Part shown: one piece after another, positions 41,801-50,910 of the stretch
How positions within the stretch are numbered: position 1 is the first letter of the stretch
Layout: every line of letters starts with the position of its first letter
NCBI GenBank assembly: GCA_963565915.1
Contig: OY751491.1
Location: forward strand, 4,588,001-4,652,000
Reading direction: 5' to 3'
DNA: 64,000 nucleotides
Source of the DNA: Entoloma clypeatum
Lineage: Eukaryota > Basidiomycota > Agaricomycetes > Agaricales > Entolomataceae
The notes under the pieces: model-generated
The model's database searches: none
Seen by the model: only the letters and a program-made list of their open reading frames with translations
Told to the model about the DNA's origin: nothing
Program-made: the position numbers and the translations under genes

Positions 41801-43617
41801 TTCCCATTGAACAGAATCAACCTGAATCAGACAACGAACTACCTGCCAGTGAGCCTGATGACGAACCGCGAGTACCCACTCCGGAACCCGAGCAAGTACC
41901 AGATCGACCGATCAGGGAACGACGAGTTCGGAAGATGCCAGGAAGCATCTATGGGGAAGACACTCCAGCGTCTGATCTTGAAAAATTAGATCGAAGACGG
42001 AGACTGGGCGGTCAAACGGCATGGATGAATGACCTCCTGATGGAGGCAATATCAGTCCAAGTTGGCATTGTCGACATGTCCCATAAAGACATATACCCTC
42101 TTCCAAATAAAGAAGACTGGTATGCGGCTGAACGTAAAGAGCTAGACATGCTCAAACGCCGCGGGGTGATCACGGAGCTAGTACCCCTGCCTGCAGGGAG
42201 GAAAGCTCTAAGGAATAAATGGGTTTACAACGAAAAGTCCGACGGGCGTCTGAAAGCGCGCCTCGTCGCAAAAGGCTTCTCACAGGTAGAAGGGATCGAC
42301 TTTGATCAGATCTTCTCACCAGTCGTAAGATATGAAACCGTCCGGCTAATACTGGCATTGACAGCCCTTGAAGGGTGGTTCATGACTCTATTGGACGTCT
42401 CATCAGCCTTCCTCTATGGAACGCTCCGTGAAGTCATCTATATGCGACAGCCTGAGGGCTACATAGTAAAAGGGAAAGAACACCTCGTGTACCAACTATT
42501 CAAAGCTCTATATGGACTTAAGCAGGCCGCATTAGCCTGGTGGAGGGAACTTGATTCCTCCATGAAAAAGCTCGGCTTTGTCCGGCTTCACTCCGATGCG
42601 GGAGTATTCATTCACAAAAGTACCAACGGGGAAATTGTAATTGCCGTCATCTATGTCGACGACTCTGCTTTTCTCGGCACAAACCGGGAATATACGCTAG
42701 AAAAGAAGAAGGCCTTCATGACAACATGGGAATGTAGGGACCTAGGTCACCTAGTGCCCGATGGGGAACCAAAGGAATTTCTCTCAATCCAAATAAGGCA
42801 ACGTGGGAAGAGGATCTTCATTGATCAAGTACCTTACCTTGAGAAAATTCTGGCACGCATGGGGATGAGCGAATCTAATGCCACCCATACCCCACTCCCT
42901 ACGGGCTCCAAACCCATGGCGTCCGAAGATGAACCCAATGCGGAACTCCGATCTAAGTACCAATCCGTCATCGGATCACTCCTATATCTGATGATTGGAA
43001 CGAGGCCTGACATCTGCTTCGCTGTAATCAAAATGTCCCAATTTTCCGCAAATCCCACCAGACGCCATTTAGAGGTGGCTAGGGATATTTGCAGATATTT
43101 GAAGGCAACGAAAAATTACGCGATCATGTATGATGGGGACTCAGGGAAAGGGATCTATGCATTCACAGACTCCGACTGGGCGTCAGATGAAAACACGAGG
43201 AGGTCTACCACCGGCTTCTTCATATCACTGGCGTCTGGAGCGATAACATGGGTATCATCGGCACAAAAGACCATCGCCCTCTCTTCCACAGAAGCAGAGT
43301 ATATGGCGTTATCAGATTGCAGTCGCGCAGCAACATGGCTGAGAAGCATGCTTGCCGAACTTGGAATGCAGATCGGATCAGTACCGATCTACGGAGATAA
43401 CAACGGCTCCGTCTTTATCGCATCCAACCCTGTAACTGAGAAGCGATCCAAGCACATTGACGTGCGATTCCACTTCGTCAGAGAAAAAGTCTCCGAAGGA
43501 ATTATTACGGTCGAATTCATCGAAGGAGTGAATAACCCTGCAGACCTTTTGACTAAGAATCTGGGGAAAATCCTCTTTTCCAAGTTTATCCCGTACTTCG
43601 GACTGATAAAGAACTAG
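38890..43617 (+). CDS. Copia gag-pol polyprotein, intact (copy 2)
   Basis: 1575 codons without stop or frameshift, equal in length to copy 1. The same domains lie at the same positions: copia gag, protease WILDSGASLH, integrase WHKRLGH..CTGC and the D, D, E residues, RVT_2 with YVDD, and RNase H TDSDWAS. Differences from copy 1 cluster in the linker before the protease (residues about 415-475); RT and integrase are almost identical. As in copy 1, no CCHC nucleocapsid knuckle is visible. Confidence 0.95.
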   Translation: MSTSHSALDTITAFDGIDYRSWAEKMKSYLLHQGVWRLVSGDIPRPVIADFTTTVSTPGATATAPPVLATTVDQPGFRKEEKAWIRDDDIALGAIRLKVSEAIRRHIKDATSSKDAWKSLKDAYSKVSPAVIFGDFKAAATYKLSGRDPVPEIERLGSLFARLADSNFDVPDLMQAMILANAIPDAWSSLSTALFQVYDADDFTYKAVAESIISEYRRKYSIGSTRTSNEQARKISGTKRKGQDPKWEKQQKPSTSQNDADEQPNSTDHSTASEKKKGKGRWRNQKKNANTADNASDHAEETVEFVAPAIHFPPLPTPSFTTVTGRGKTMSTAQPDSQKMQSLLQRMNPPPSQYTGLPSGKPSVWKKNDHVRKLARGIGARPSGSNLRILDTIIPDIDERPAKQRRVAPSIEESLKMMDIDHQSERMGPEQFEDGLIELDGSSHSSLKLDQMGNANKHAQTFEFILASTDADSIDLFSDDLYKKYTKHFASCTHCKEKERAQWILDSGASLHFTHEFKDFAYYRPLKAKRFVQTAAKGKKLEILGVGAVPVRHTLNGETKTHLLRPVFYIPDMDTRLLSLGVFLNHGYKVDGMRGEINISKGLNKIQFSPHFIGQTIYWLDTEIRYDQIHAISSEITVETWHKRLGHPNDQALNKIPTSTKGVPKTLVREKSQESCTGCLKGKMPNQSYPNSVTRAVKPFDLIHSDLKQISTASYHKYKYFLTFLDDFSSHVWVVLLRKKSGAITALKQFLAMIQNQFAATPKKWRVDGGGEFNEYKDVLADHGILIDVTLPYQHQQNGRAERINRTLWEKSQALRFDACLPPMWWEFCLEHAAFLYNRTPMRRLEWKTPYSRVTNEIPDMSSVRVFGCQAYVYIPKEKRRNSLESRSRLMIYLGSKPGVKGYRFMDPETNTIFMGGKAIFDESKYPRCHIDPLPENHPEMENPEPADEFEDLIPGSNDDESHNETPQDSVPIEQNQPESDNELPASEPDDEPRVPTPEPEQVPDRPIRERRVRKMPGSIYGEDTPASDLEKLDRRRRLGGQTAWMNDLLMEAISVQVGIVDMSHKDIYPLPNKEDWYAAERKELDMLKRRGVITELVPLPAGRKALRNKWVYNEKSDGRLKARLVAKGFSQVEGIDFDQIFSPVVRYETVRLILALTALEGWFMTLLDVSSAFLYGTLREVIYMRQPEGYIVKGKEHLVYQLFKALYGLKQAALAWWRELDSSMKKLGFVRLHSDAGVFIHKSTNGEIVIAVIYVDDSAFLGTNREYTLEKKKAFMTTWECRDLGHLVPDGEPKEFLSIQIRQRGKRIFIDQVPYLEKILARMGMSESNATHTPLPTGSKPMASEDEPNAELRSKYQSVIGSLLYLMIGTRPDICFAVIKMSQFSANPTRRHLEVARDICRYLKATKNYAIMYDGDSGKGIYAFTDSDWASDENTRRSTTGFFISLASGAITWVSSAQKTIALSSTEAEYMALSDCSRAATWLRSMLAELGMQIGSVPIYGDNNGSVFIASNPVTEKRSKHIDVRFHFVREKVSEGIITVEFIEGVNNPADLLTKNLGKILFSKFIPYFGLIKN

Positions 43618-43684
43618 GCGAAACAAAAGTACCTATATATATGTGGGAAAAAGTAAGATGTATTTAGAAGTATGTACTAAATAT

Positions 43685-43691
43685 GGGGGGG
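43685..43691 (+). other. Polypurine tract of copia copy 2
   Basis: G7 directly before the 3' LTR, the site of plus-strand priming. Confidence 0.8.
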
Positions 43692-44001
43692 TGTTGAAAC
43701 TTTTCCCATCACGTAGATTAGATTAGATTAGATTACATCACGTGACCTTTACATATCTTCATTACATACTTGTTTGGTTGGTACAAACAGTAGTACGGTA
43801 TATAAGACCAGGAAACTGTCAATATCAACAAGTTGTCTCTTGACTCTTAACCGCCTCCATCGCTCCTACCAGCCTCAACTGCTCTCACCAGCCTCACCCT
43901 CTCCAATCCATGTAAGTGGTCAGAACGGTATCGTAGAGTACTTCCACTGTAGCCGGTTGCTTCAGTACACTTGCGGCTAGCGCCCAGGTGGAACTTCAAC
44001 A
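43692..44001 (+). repeat. 3' LTR of copia copy 2
   Basis: 310 bp, pair of 38218-38527. Two C/T differences, both at CpG. Followed by the G9 run that includes the TSD. Confidence 0.94.
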
Positions 44002-44925
44002 GGGGGGGGGACGTAGTCCTTGTGAGTGAGATTGCCGTCCTCGTTAAGAGTGAAGCCGAGTTTGTCGCCCATGAGAGCGAAGAGCATGAAGAACTCATCT
44101 TTGAGGACTCCATCGGAAGCGACGGCGTCACGTGTGATGCCTCGAATGATGATCCGCTGTGCCAATGAGATGACGGCGGCAGAGAGGGTGGCCGTGTTGA
44201 GCCGAGTGAGGGTGCCGCCAGAGGCCAGACCGAAGTCGATAGCCTCGCCGACAGTTTTGAGTGCAGCGACCATTGCAACGAGGTTGTCCTCGCTGTCACC
44301 TGCCATGTTGACCTGTAACTCACTGGGGATGAGATCTTGATTCGGGTTGTTGAGTACATAGTCCGGAACATTCTCGAATGTCACGAGTCCGGCGTTAGCA
44401 GGAAGCGTGATGGAAGAGTGTCTCGTTGCCTCGGCACGCCCACTGAAGGGGGTGTCGCTGCGGTAGACAGTCTGAGTGGGAGCTAGAGGCCCCACAGAAA
44501 TGAGCTGGTCGACATCTGGAAGAGTGTCGACATCAATCGGTTCTTCTGACCAGTTGCCAGTGGGATTGCCTTCCACAGGGCTGATAGATCCAAGGGCAGA
44601 CTTGCGAGCCTTCTGCCTGAGACGGATTTCCTCAGCCTTACCAGATGGTGCGGGAGAGGTTGGGGTTTGAGTGCGATCGGCTGGAGAGTCCGGCCAATCC
44701 AGGGAGACGGGGGGCTTGGCGACAGATTGGGTGTCGATCCTGGTCGATCTAGCGAGCGATGGAGCCTTAAGGGCCCGACCACCGCCAGAGGAGGAGGGGG
44801 GTTCATCATGAAAGGACATGTTGAGCTATGATCTACTACAACCAGCAACAATCGATGAAAAAGACGCGGGCGCCTAATCACGATGGTGGTGGTTAGAGGA
44901 AGAGGAAGGCGGGGGGGAGGATTTT

Positions 44926-44949
44926 GGTTTCGCCTACGAGGAGGATTTT
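44926..44949 (-). repeat. LINE 5' target-site duplication
   Basis: 24-bp copy of 32510-32533 with one T/C mismatch. It is followed by a T-run and then unique sequence leading to the tRNA gene. Confidence 0.85.
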
Positions 44950-45018
44950 TTTTTTTTTTTTCTGTACTATGCCGTATGTGTATTCTACAGTTATGTGACA
45001 CCATTGCAAATCTAGAAC

Positions 45019-45107
45019 AGCAGCATGGCGCAGTTGGAAGCGCGCGGGGCCCATATTCATCATTCCCGAGAACCCCGAGGTCACTTGATCGAAACAAGTT
45101 GCTGCTA
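45019..45107 (+). tRNA. Initiator tRNA-Met (CAT) with 16-nt intron
   Basis: All arms pair: acceptor AGCAGCA/TGCTGCT, D arm GCGC/GCGC, anticodon stem CGGGG/CCCCG, T stem ACTTG/CAAGT, discriminator A. Anticodon CAT. Initiator marks: A1-U72 pair, T-loop ATCGAAA (A54, A60), loop CCCATAA, and G-rich/C-rich anticodon stem. A 16-nt intron (45056-45071) lies after position 37, the canonical tRNA intron site. Acts in translation initiation in the cytosol; also the expected primer of the copia elements here. Confidence 0.95.
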
Positions 45108-45134
45108 CTCGCAAGAGTATTCGATTGGCATTTC

Positions 45135-45138
45135 TTTT
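45135..45138 (+). terminator. Pol III terminator of the tRNA gene
   Basis: TTTT run 28 bp after the tRNA 3' end, preceded by TTTC. A run of four T is the minimal RNA polymerase III stop. Confidence 0.6.
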
Positions 45139-45628
45139 GAATACGCCCTTCATTAATTTTGTTTTGTTCTAAATGAATAATGTTTTGTCATGTACCGCTT
45201 CCAAACCGCGCTGCTTGTTCGCCAGCTCCTAGGGAGAAGTGTAACCGCAAAACTGGACTTGCCTTGTTTGATAGCTCTTGTTTACCGCAACTGAACCCGA
45301 GCAGGTGGAAGACCACTTACCTGACGAGGTTTAGATGCGCCCCCTCGACAGCAGTCATGCATCATGCGTGGGGCATGTGACCGCATTCTCCATTGCACTG
45401 CCACCATGCGTTCAAACTTGAACGACACTGAAAAGTGCGCGTTCAAACGTTCAAGCTCAAGCTCAAGCGCCAGCGCCTAAAGAGTACGTAGTTATAACAA
45501 TCTGATAGACCGTGCTGATCAGTATCCGAACATGGCAGATTTCTGCAATATTTGGCTCCCCAGATTTTATCACCAGATCGACAAGATTCCCTCGTCCGAG
45601 GTGCACGAGCTGACAGAATTCAGGGAAT

Positions 45629-48578
45629 ATGAACGCGAAAGCTCTCAATGAAGAGCGGGAGATCCCATTGCACGTCATCAGGGGGGTTTACAGGTCCATC
45701 TGGAACGATTTCTATAAGTGGGAACACGGTCATTCAACCGATATCTTGAGTTCTCTCGCTCGAGCTTCTGAACCACGCAGGCCCTCTGGCGGTGGCAAGA
45801 GAACACGTTCGCCCGTGAAGAACAGGACGAAACGGAACGATGTAGATGAACGATTCACCATCGCAGAGTACGACGCGACCAGTAGCAAGAGAACACGTTC
45901 GCCTGTGAAGAACACGACGAAACGGAACGATGTCGACGAACAATTCACCATCGCAGAGTACGACGCGACCAGTAGCAAGAGAACACGTTCGCCCGTGAAG
46001 AACAGGACGAAACGGAACGATGTAGATGAACAATTCATTGTCGTAGAGTACGACGCGACCTCGGACGGGGCACCCCATCTCACCACTGTATCAGCCCAGA
46101 TATTTGAAGTCACCAACCTCCTTGAGCCTTATCCGGCATACGAGGTCTGCACGCCCGTGAACCGGAACATTCTCGTCGGCGATGATTCCGAATATATGCC
46201 ATTCATGCCCTTTTCCGACGACCCGACCTTCAACCACCTCGCGCATATCGTGGATTACCGATATTCGGAATGGCAGGCGGCCAACCGCGATCCTGACTGT
46301 AATTGAAATTTTTTTTCCCCCTCGACATCTGTGACAGATCATGATTTTGCTGACGTGGGGGTGAAAATTTTTCTTTAGTAGAGGTCATCGTGATGTTAAC
46401 AGCGCATTGGCTGCAAACGGAGTATCATTTCCCTTTAGACGCTATCGAAGAGACTGGTTTGTTACCTTTTCCGCTATTGAAGATGCCAGATGGATTGCTG
46501 AACAGACCCCTTCGGCGGTACGCTAGAATCTGAATGCTCTCGCTATCGCTCATCGACAGGTCATGATGCAGCGATTTTCCGAAATGGCCCTCATTGCTGA
46601 ATGCGCCAAAGTTGACCAAGTACACACCAGGATACGTCGCGGCAGATCCACAGGCCAAGTTGAAGAGGCTCGTGGACTATTTTTGCACCAACATCAACTG
46701 CATGATCGGCTTTTGTTCCGTACACTGTAAGTCGTTTGTTTAAGCCGCAAAATTATACTCAATACTTCCTTGGATCATACATAAGATGGAGAGATGTCAA
46801 TGCCAGAGAAGATTCCTCCCACTCTTACAACCTCACAGCTGGCTGGTGCAGTAGAAACGATCTGTGGGCAGGATTGTTTCCTCGTGGGAACCGCCTCAAC
46901 CATCGCGAGTACTTTTCGCGCAAAACCCAGTTCTCATGCTTACATGCATTTATTCAGGCAACATATTGGAGTGAAAAGGACTGTGAGATGTTCTACACAG
47001 TTCTTGATCTTGCGCCAGATACCTCTCCCTGCGATCTCGCCATCATGTGCCGAAAGCCATGCAGAGAAGTGAAGAGATTCTGCGCATCGTGCCTCTCCTG
47101 AGTTTGACTCATAATTTCAAAGGTATATAAACAACGGCAGCTCGCTTTCCCGGAGAAGCTCGTCAAGCAAACCGAAAGGGTCAGCAGGACGCGCGTGGTC
47201 AAAAACACAACTCTCCACTTTCTAGGTACGGCGTGATCGAAGCCCACCCAACCTCCTGTTTCTCATCACAGTTGAATCTAGATCATGACGCTGCGTCATT
47301 CACTCCGTAATCAAGCCTACTACTATCATAACCTTCACTCCAGACTCATTCGTGCGTTACGCAGGAATGCGCCTTGCTCACATCCAGGACCATGTGACAT
47401 ACGAGCGAATTGTGCCTGTTTCCGCAACAACGCCCATTGTCATGTAGGCTGTCGGTGCGACAAGAAATGTACGCGTTCGCAACTTGAACCCCCCATCTGG
47501 CAAGCTTAGATCTGAACATGTTTTTTTTACAGGTAATCGCCGTCAAGGTTGTAAATGTAAGGGTAAGAACGGCTGCGGTACCAAACACTGCTCCTGTTAT
47601 GTTGCACACCGCGAATGCGACCCGTCGCTGTGTCATGGATGCGAAGCAAAGTGTGTGTTCCACCCTTTTTTTTTTAATATCTGAAACGTTCTTATCGTTG
47701 AAATAGAGGTACGCCACAGATCTGGAGCTTCATATTCGGTTGATCATCGCAACCTTTTTATAGACCCGTCCAGCAAGCGCTGTAGGAACGTTTCTATTCA
47801 ACGTGGTATACGGAAGGTATGTATGGTCATGTATTGGTTCAGGTTGATAATAGAAGACTGAAATCTTTCCCCAGCATACAGAAGTTCGAATGAGCAAATG
47901 GGGACTCGGCCTTTTTATGGTCGAGTCGGCCGAAGATGAGGATTTTGTCATGGGTGCGGTAATCTGCAATGACGCCCCCCGCAAACTTTTGAACGCTTGA
48001 TGCAGAATATACCGGTGAACTGATATTGGAACTCACTACGCTGTGTCGAGAGTGAGCACAATACCACGTCTTTTCAAGCTGCTGTTCAACGTAGCCCGAA
48101 GCGATGTCGCACAACACCGAGGAAGGACCTACCTGTTCCAAATCAATCCAACATTCTCCGTGGATAGCAGCAAAGCCGGAAATGAATCGCGTTTCATCAA
48201 CCATGATCCCCAACCGAACTGCCACGCACGAGGTGAGCACATGCCGTTTTTTCGTGTGGAGGTTTCTTTCCTCAAAAGCTTATACTACTAGTACGCCTTG
48301 TCAATGGGGAACACCGGATTGGAATATTTGCTCGTAAGCGCACAGCATAAATAAAATTAAAATAAAGTTTCTTATTTCCCCTTTACCATATCTGACATTT
48401 TTGAACAGACCAGTCGCTGGAACCTGGGGATGAAATCTTTTTGCACTACGGCGATATATTTTTCGAAAAACAAGATAAACGGAGAGCCAGCAAACACGCC
48501 CATTCTAAAGCTGGGCCGTCGACCCAGATGATTTATTCGTTGGATCAGCATTCATCCGATGAAACGTACACTGACTGA
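45629..48578 (+). CDS. Enhancer of zeste-type histone H3K27 methyltransferase (PRC2), with introns
   Basis: Multi-exon gene; about ten introns of 40-75 nt. Exon 1 is 45629-46298 and intron 1 is 46299-46337. Later exons give a conserved E(z) core: YFCTNINC and FCSVH near 46660-46730, [11 protein letters not shown] near 46970, and the Cys-rich CXC/pre-SET domain 47370-47650 ([36 protein letters not shown]). The SET domain follows at about 47780-48480: [42 protein letters not shown] and EIFLHYGD. The Tyr of LHYGD and NH of FINHD match SET cofactor and catalytic positions; NHD replaces the usual NHS. N-terminal 30-residue repeats are unusual. The upstream ATG at 45531 opens a short frame only. 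Symbol withheld because naming differs among fungi. Acts in the nucleus within PRC2. Confidence 0.86.
45797..46057 (+). repeat. Three 90-bp tandem repeats inside the E(z)-type gene
   Basis: Units 45797-45886 and 45887-45976, and a third from 45977 that diverges after about 46057. Each encodes 30 residues starting KRTRSPVKN, then [16 protein letters not shown]. The DNA is almost identical among units, so the amplification is recent and the number may vary between strains. The basic KRTRSPVK block looks like a nuclear localisation or DNA-contact segment. Confidence 0.9.
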
Positions 48579-49121
48579 TGCTCAGCTGTAGCAATCCGTT
48601 GTGATGTTTTCTTTCTTTTGATTTTGATTCGTTCTTGTTTCTTGAATTGCGCGGAAAACATTTTGGCGTTGTCGTTTGTATTTGTAGAGAAGAGCCACCT
48701 GAAAATTTCGACCGACATCCAGTGTGGATTTTTGGGGGGGATCGTTTTGCCAGCGCTAGGTTTGTTCGGGAGATCGTCGATGAGCGTTGGGCAGTACCAA
48801 GAAGCACCTAAACACAACGAGTTCTTGGCGTGCAACAACCGTTCTGCCAGCGCAGTACTTACGGGGTGCGCGGGTAAGTCCCCCAAAAAAACTTCCACAT
48901 TGCGGATTTGCGGCTGACGTTGCGGGTTTTGGGGTGGATTCTGGGGGGGGGGGGGTTGGGTGGACAAGGTCTGACGAGAGCCTTCCCAGTGCTTCACACG
49001 ACAAGCACGGGAGAGCCATACTGTGAGAGACCGGTAATAAGGTAAAGCGGATGACTCAGCGAGAAGCTGTCTCATTTCAAGTATACGTCATCTGTGCGCG
49101 CACTCTTCATGATCTACTGCC
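48579..49121. other. Intergenic region with G11 tract
   Basis: Between the methyltransferase stop and the next start. Contains a run of about eleven G (near 48943) and C-rich stretches on the other strand. A 176-codon minus frame crosses it but is low complexity and lacks recognisable domains. Confidence 0.5.
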
Positions 49122-50690
49122 ATGGACCCTCCTGACACGGCAATTCGTCTTATCGCTATCACTCAAATATACTTTTGTGGTACGTTCTTTTCTTGCCGCA
49201 GTGCTTTCACGCCTTTCTTCTAATTCGGGGGATTTATAGCCATGTGTATCAAGTCGTCTCCCTGGCCCGCTTTTCCTCGCATTTGACGCTAGTTTCTTGT
49301 GCATAGATGCCGTCGTCCTCTGGGATTGGATCATCAGCCTTCAGAAAGAATGGATATTAGTGAGGGATTTGCTGCATCCACGTTTGAATATATACATACT
49401 CACTCACTCGCCAGATCTGGAAAGCAAATTGGACACTTGCAAAAATAGCCTACCTGTTTTGCCGGCAAGCTTTTCCGCAGTCCGTGACCCCCAAACACCA
49501 CCTCATGAATCGATTTAGCTATTGGGTCATCGCTGTCGTGCCATACCTCCTCTACTGCTTTGTTGTCGATCACTCCTTGGAAACATGCCAGAGGATATAC
49601 AGGGTATAGTCTCTCTCCACCGTTTCAACGACACGTTACAAGTGAAAGCCGACACCTATTCTTCTTCAAGATTCCAGTGGCACTTGCAATGTGGAATCAA
49701 ATCGGAGCAGAAGGTTTGAATTCTTCCGCCTACCAATATAATACCCCTAAATCAAGAGACGCACAACCCAGCCATCCTTCTTCTTCGCACATATGCTTTC
49801 TTCAACAGAAATGCTTATATATTGGCCCTTCTTGTGTCGGCGCTCTCGGTGGTCATCTCCTACCAGCTTTATGTAGACCGAGCTCAGATGATGTGTAAAG
49901 TCCAAGCTGCCACCTTTTTTCCCCCCATGTATTCACTCGCTTGAAAACAGTACTTCCATTCCTTAAAGCGCCTTATGTGGGTTACTTCATGCCCATCTTT
50001 GTCTTCTGATTCAACGGCACTGTCCCCTTTTTAGGATAGAGGGCCCTGTTTTCCGGTGTCAAAACCTCATTCCGCACATGTCCTTGGTGAGCATTTGTGC
50101 GCTTTGTCTATTCTAGTCGCGTTCCTAACCGTTTCAACAGGCTTTTTCGTCAGTTCTTCGCACTGGTTCATACTATTCATGGCGAAAACGTTGACTGGCT
50201 TCCCAGATTGCTCCGCTTCTCTTTGATACTATTGTTACAGCAATGGTTGTCGGCAAGGCCATTGCCATCCGCATTAAATATGGTCCAAGTAGTGAAATTA
50301 TCGAAGCTTTCATTCGCGAGGGTAAGTAAACCTTTGCTCTCTTCTTTGACTTTCATCGTGACTTCGCCGCCCCCTCGACATGTCCAGGTATCTTTTACTA
50401 TATCCTGATCGCGATGGCAAACTTGGTTTGTTCTTAATGTTCCTTTGTACTCTGACCCGATTTTTTTTGACTCGGCGTTCAAGATCAATGGCATTTTTTA
50501 TTTGCAGTAGGAACTCTCTGCCATTGCGCTTTACTTTACTTGCTTGTTCATTTATGTTATTTACAGGCCTCGCCAAGCTCTATCCGCTATCAATATCCCT
50601 TTGACCATCATGTTAGGCCCAATTTTGGCTTGTCGTCTCGTACGAGAGGTTTCACGATCTTGCCAGTGTCGCCATTCATGTTGATGCTTT
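49122..50690 (+). CDS. DUF6533-type multi-pass membrane protein, spliced
   Basis: Exon 1 49122-49179, exon 2 from 49307 to about 49359, exon 3 from 49415, then several more. The joined protein reads AVVLWDWIISLQKEW, IWKANWTLAKIAYLF, ILALLVSALSVVISYQLY, APLLFDTIVTAMVVGKAI, IFYYILIAMANL and ALSAINIPLTIMLGPILACRLV. This order of membrane helices, with the Tyr/Trp-Asp in helix 1 and (I)W..WTL after it, is typical of the DUF6533 family, expanded in mushroom-forming fungi. Function unknown, probably a plasma-membrane or endomembrane protein. The middle exons (49900-50230) are uncertain, with stops in the simplest reading. The last exon region is duplicated just downstream. Confidence 0.72.
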
Positions 50691-50910
50691 CTCTTGAAGG
50701 TTCTTGATCTGCGTGAACGTGGGAGGAGTCAGGGACAGTCGATTGCAGTGTCATCTTAGGCCCCCAGTTTTTATTTTTTTGGCTTTGTCGTCTCGTACGA
50801 GGTTCCATCGATCTTCCCAGAGCCACGTTTCATGCTAATGTTTTCCCCCCGAGGTTTCTTGATCTGCATGAAAGTGGGAAGCCAGGGAACATTCGGTTGA
50901 CATTGCAGTC
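50608..50910 (+). repeat. Tandem duplication of the DUF6533 terminal exon region
   Basis: Segments of about 145 bp, 50611-50750 and 50757-50910, share GGCCC, TTGTCGTCTCGTACGAG, TCTTGATCTGC, and GCAGT blocks with about 75-80% similarity. The second copy has lost the coding frame. Confidence 0.7.

Larger units (their letters stand above)
38218..44001 (+). mobile_element. Ty1/copia LTR retrotransposon, copy 2 (nested in LINE ORF1)
   Basis: 5784 bp with 310-bp LTRs and TSD GGGGG (38213-38217 and 44002-44006). Same family as 5372-11161. The two LTRs differ at only two sites, both CpG versus TpG. It has an intact polyprotein, PBS and polypurine tract, so it is potentially mobile. Confidence 0.96.
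36643..44819 (-). pseudogene. LINE ORF1 (gag-like), split by copia insertion
   Basis: The N-terminal part runs from ATG 44819 to 44007 (271 codons) and the C-terminal part from 38217 to 36643 (525 codons). Removing copia and one copy of the GGGGG TSD joins the two in frame across a proline-coding C-run, giving 795 aa. The C-terminal part has three CCHC-type knuckles: CRNCFQWGH..C, CSACGGPHH..C and CRNCGEDH..C, near 36890-37160. The N-terminal part is rich in Ser/Pro and then helical. ORF1 proteins of this type bind LINE RNA. The present copy is cut in two and inactive. Confidence 0.9.
32534..44925 (-). mobile_element. Full-length LINE (non-LTR) retrotransposon, split by copia
   Basis: Minus-strand element with ORF1 (gag-like, CCHC) and ORF2 (endonuclease-RT) and a 3' poly(A) seen as T25 at 32536-32560. 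It is flanked by a 24-bp target-site duplication (32510-32533 and 44926-44949, one mismatch, each reading ..CTACGAGGAGGATTTT). Without the nested copia (38218-44001 plus 5-bp TSD) it is about 6.6 kb. Long TSDs plus poly(A) are the mark of target-primed reverse transcription. ORF2 is open throughout, so the LINE was intact until copia inserted. Its 5' end is 70 bp from a tRNA gene. Confidence 0.94.

Noticed and set aside
45797..46057. CRISPR-like array
   Set aside because: The 90-bp units are contiguous, without spacers, and encode an in-frame protein repeat in a eukaryotic gene.
48545..49075. 176-codon minus frame between methyltransferase and DUF6533 gene
   Set aside because: Overlaps the end of the methyltransferase, Pro/Gln-rich low complexity, no homology or splice support.
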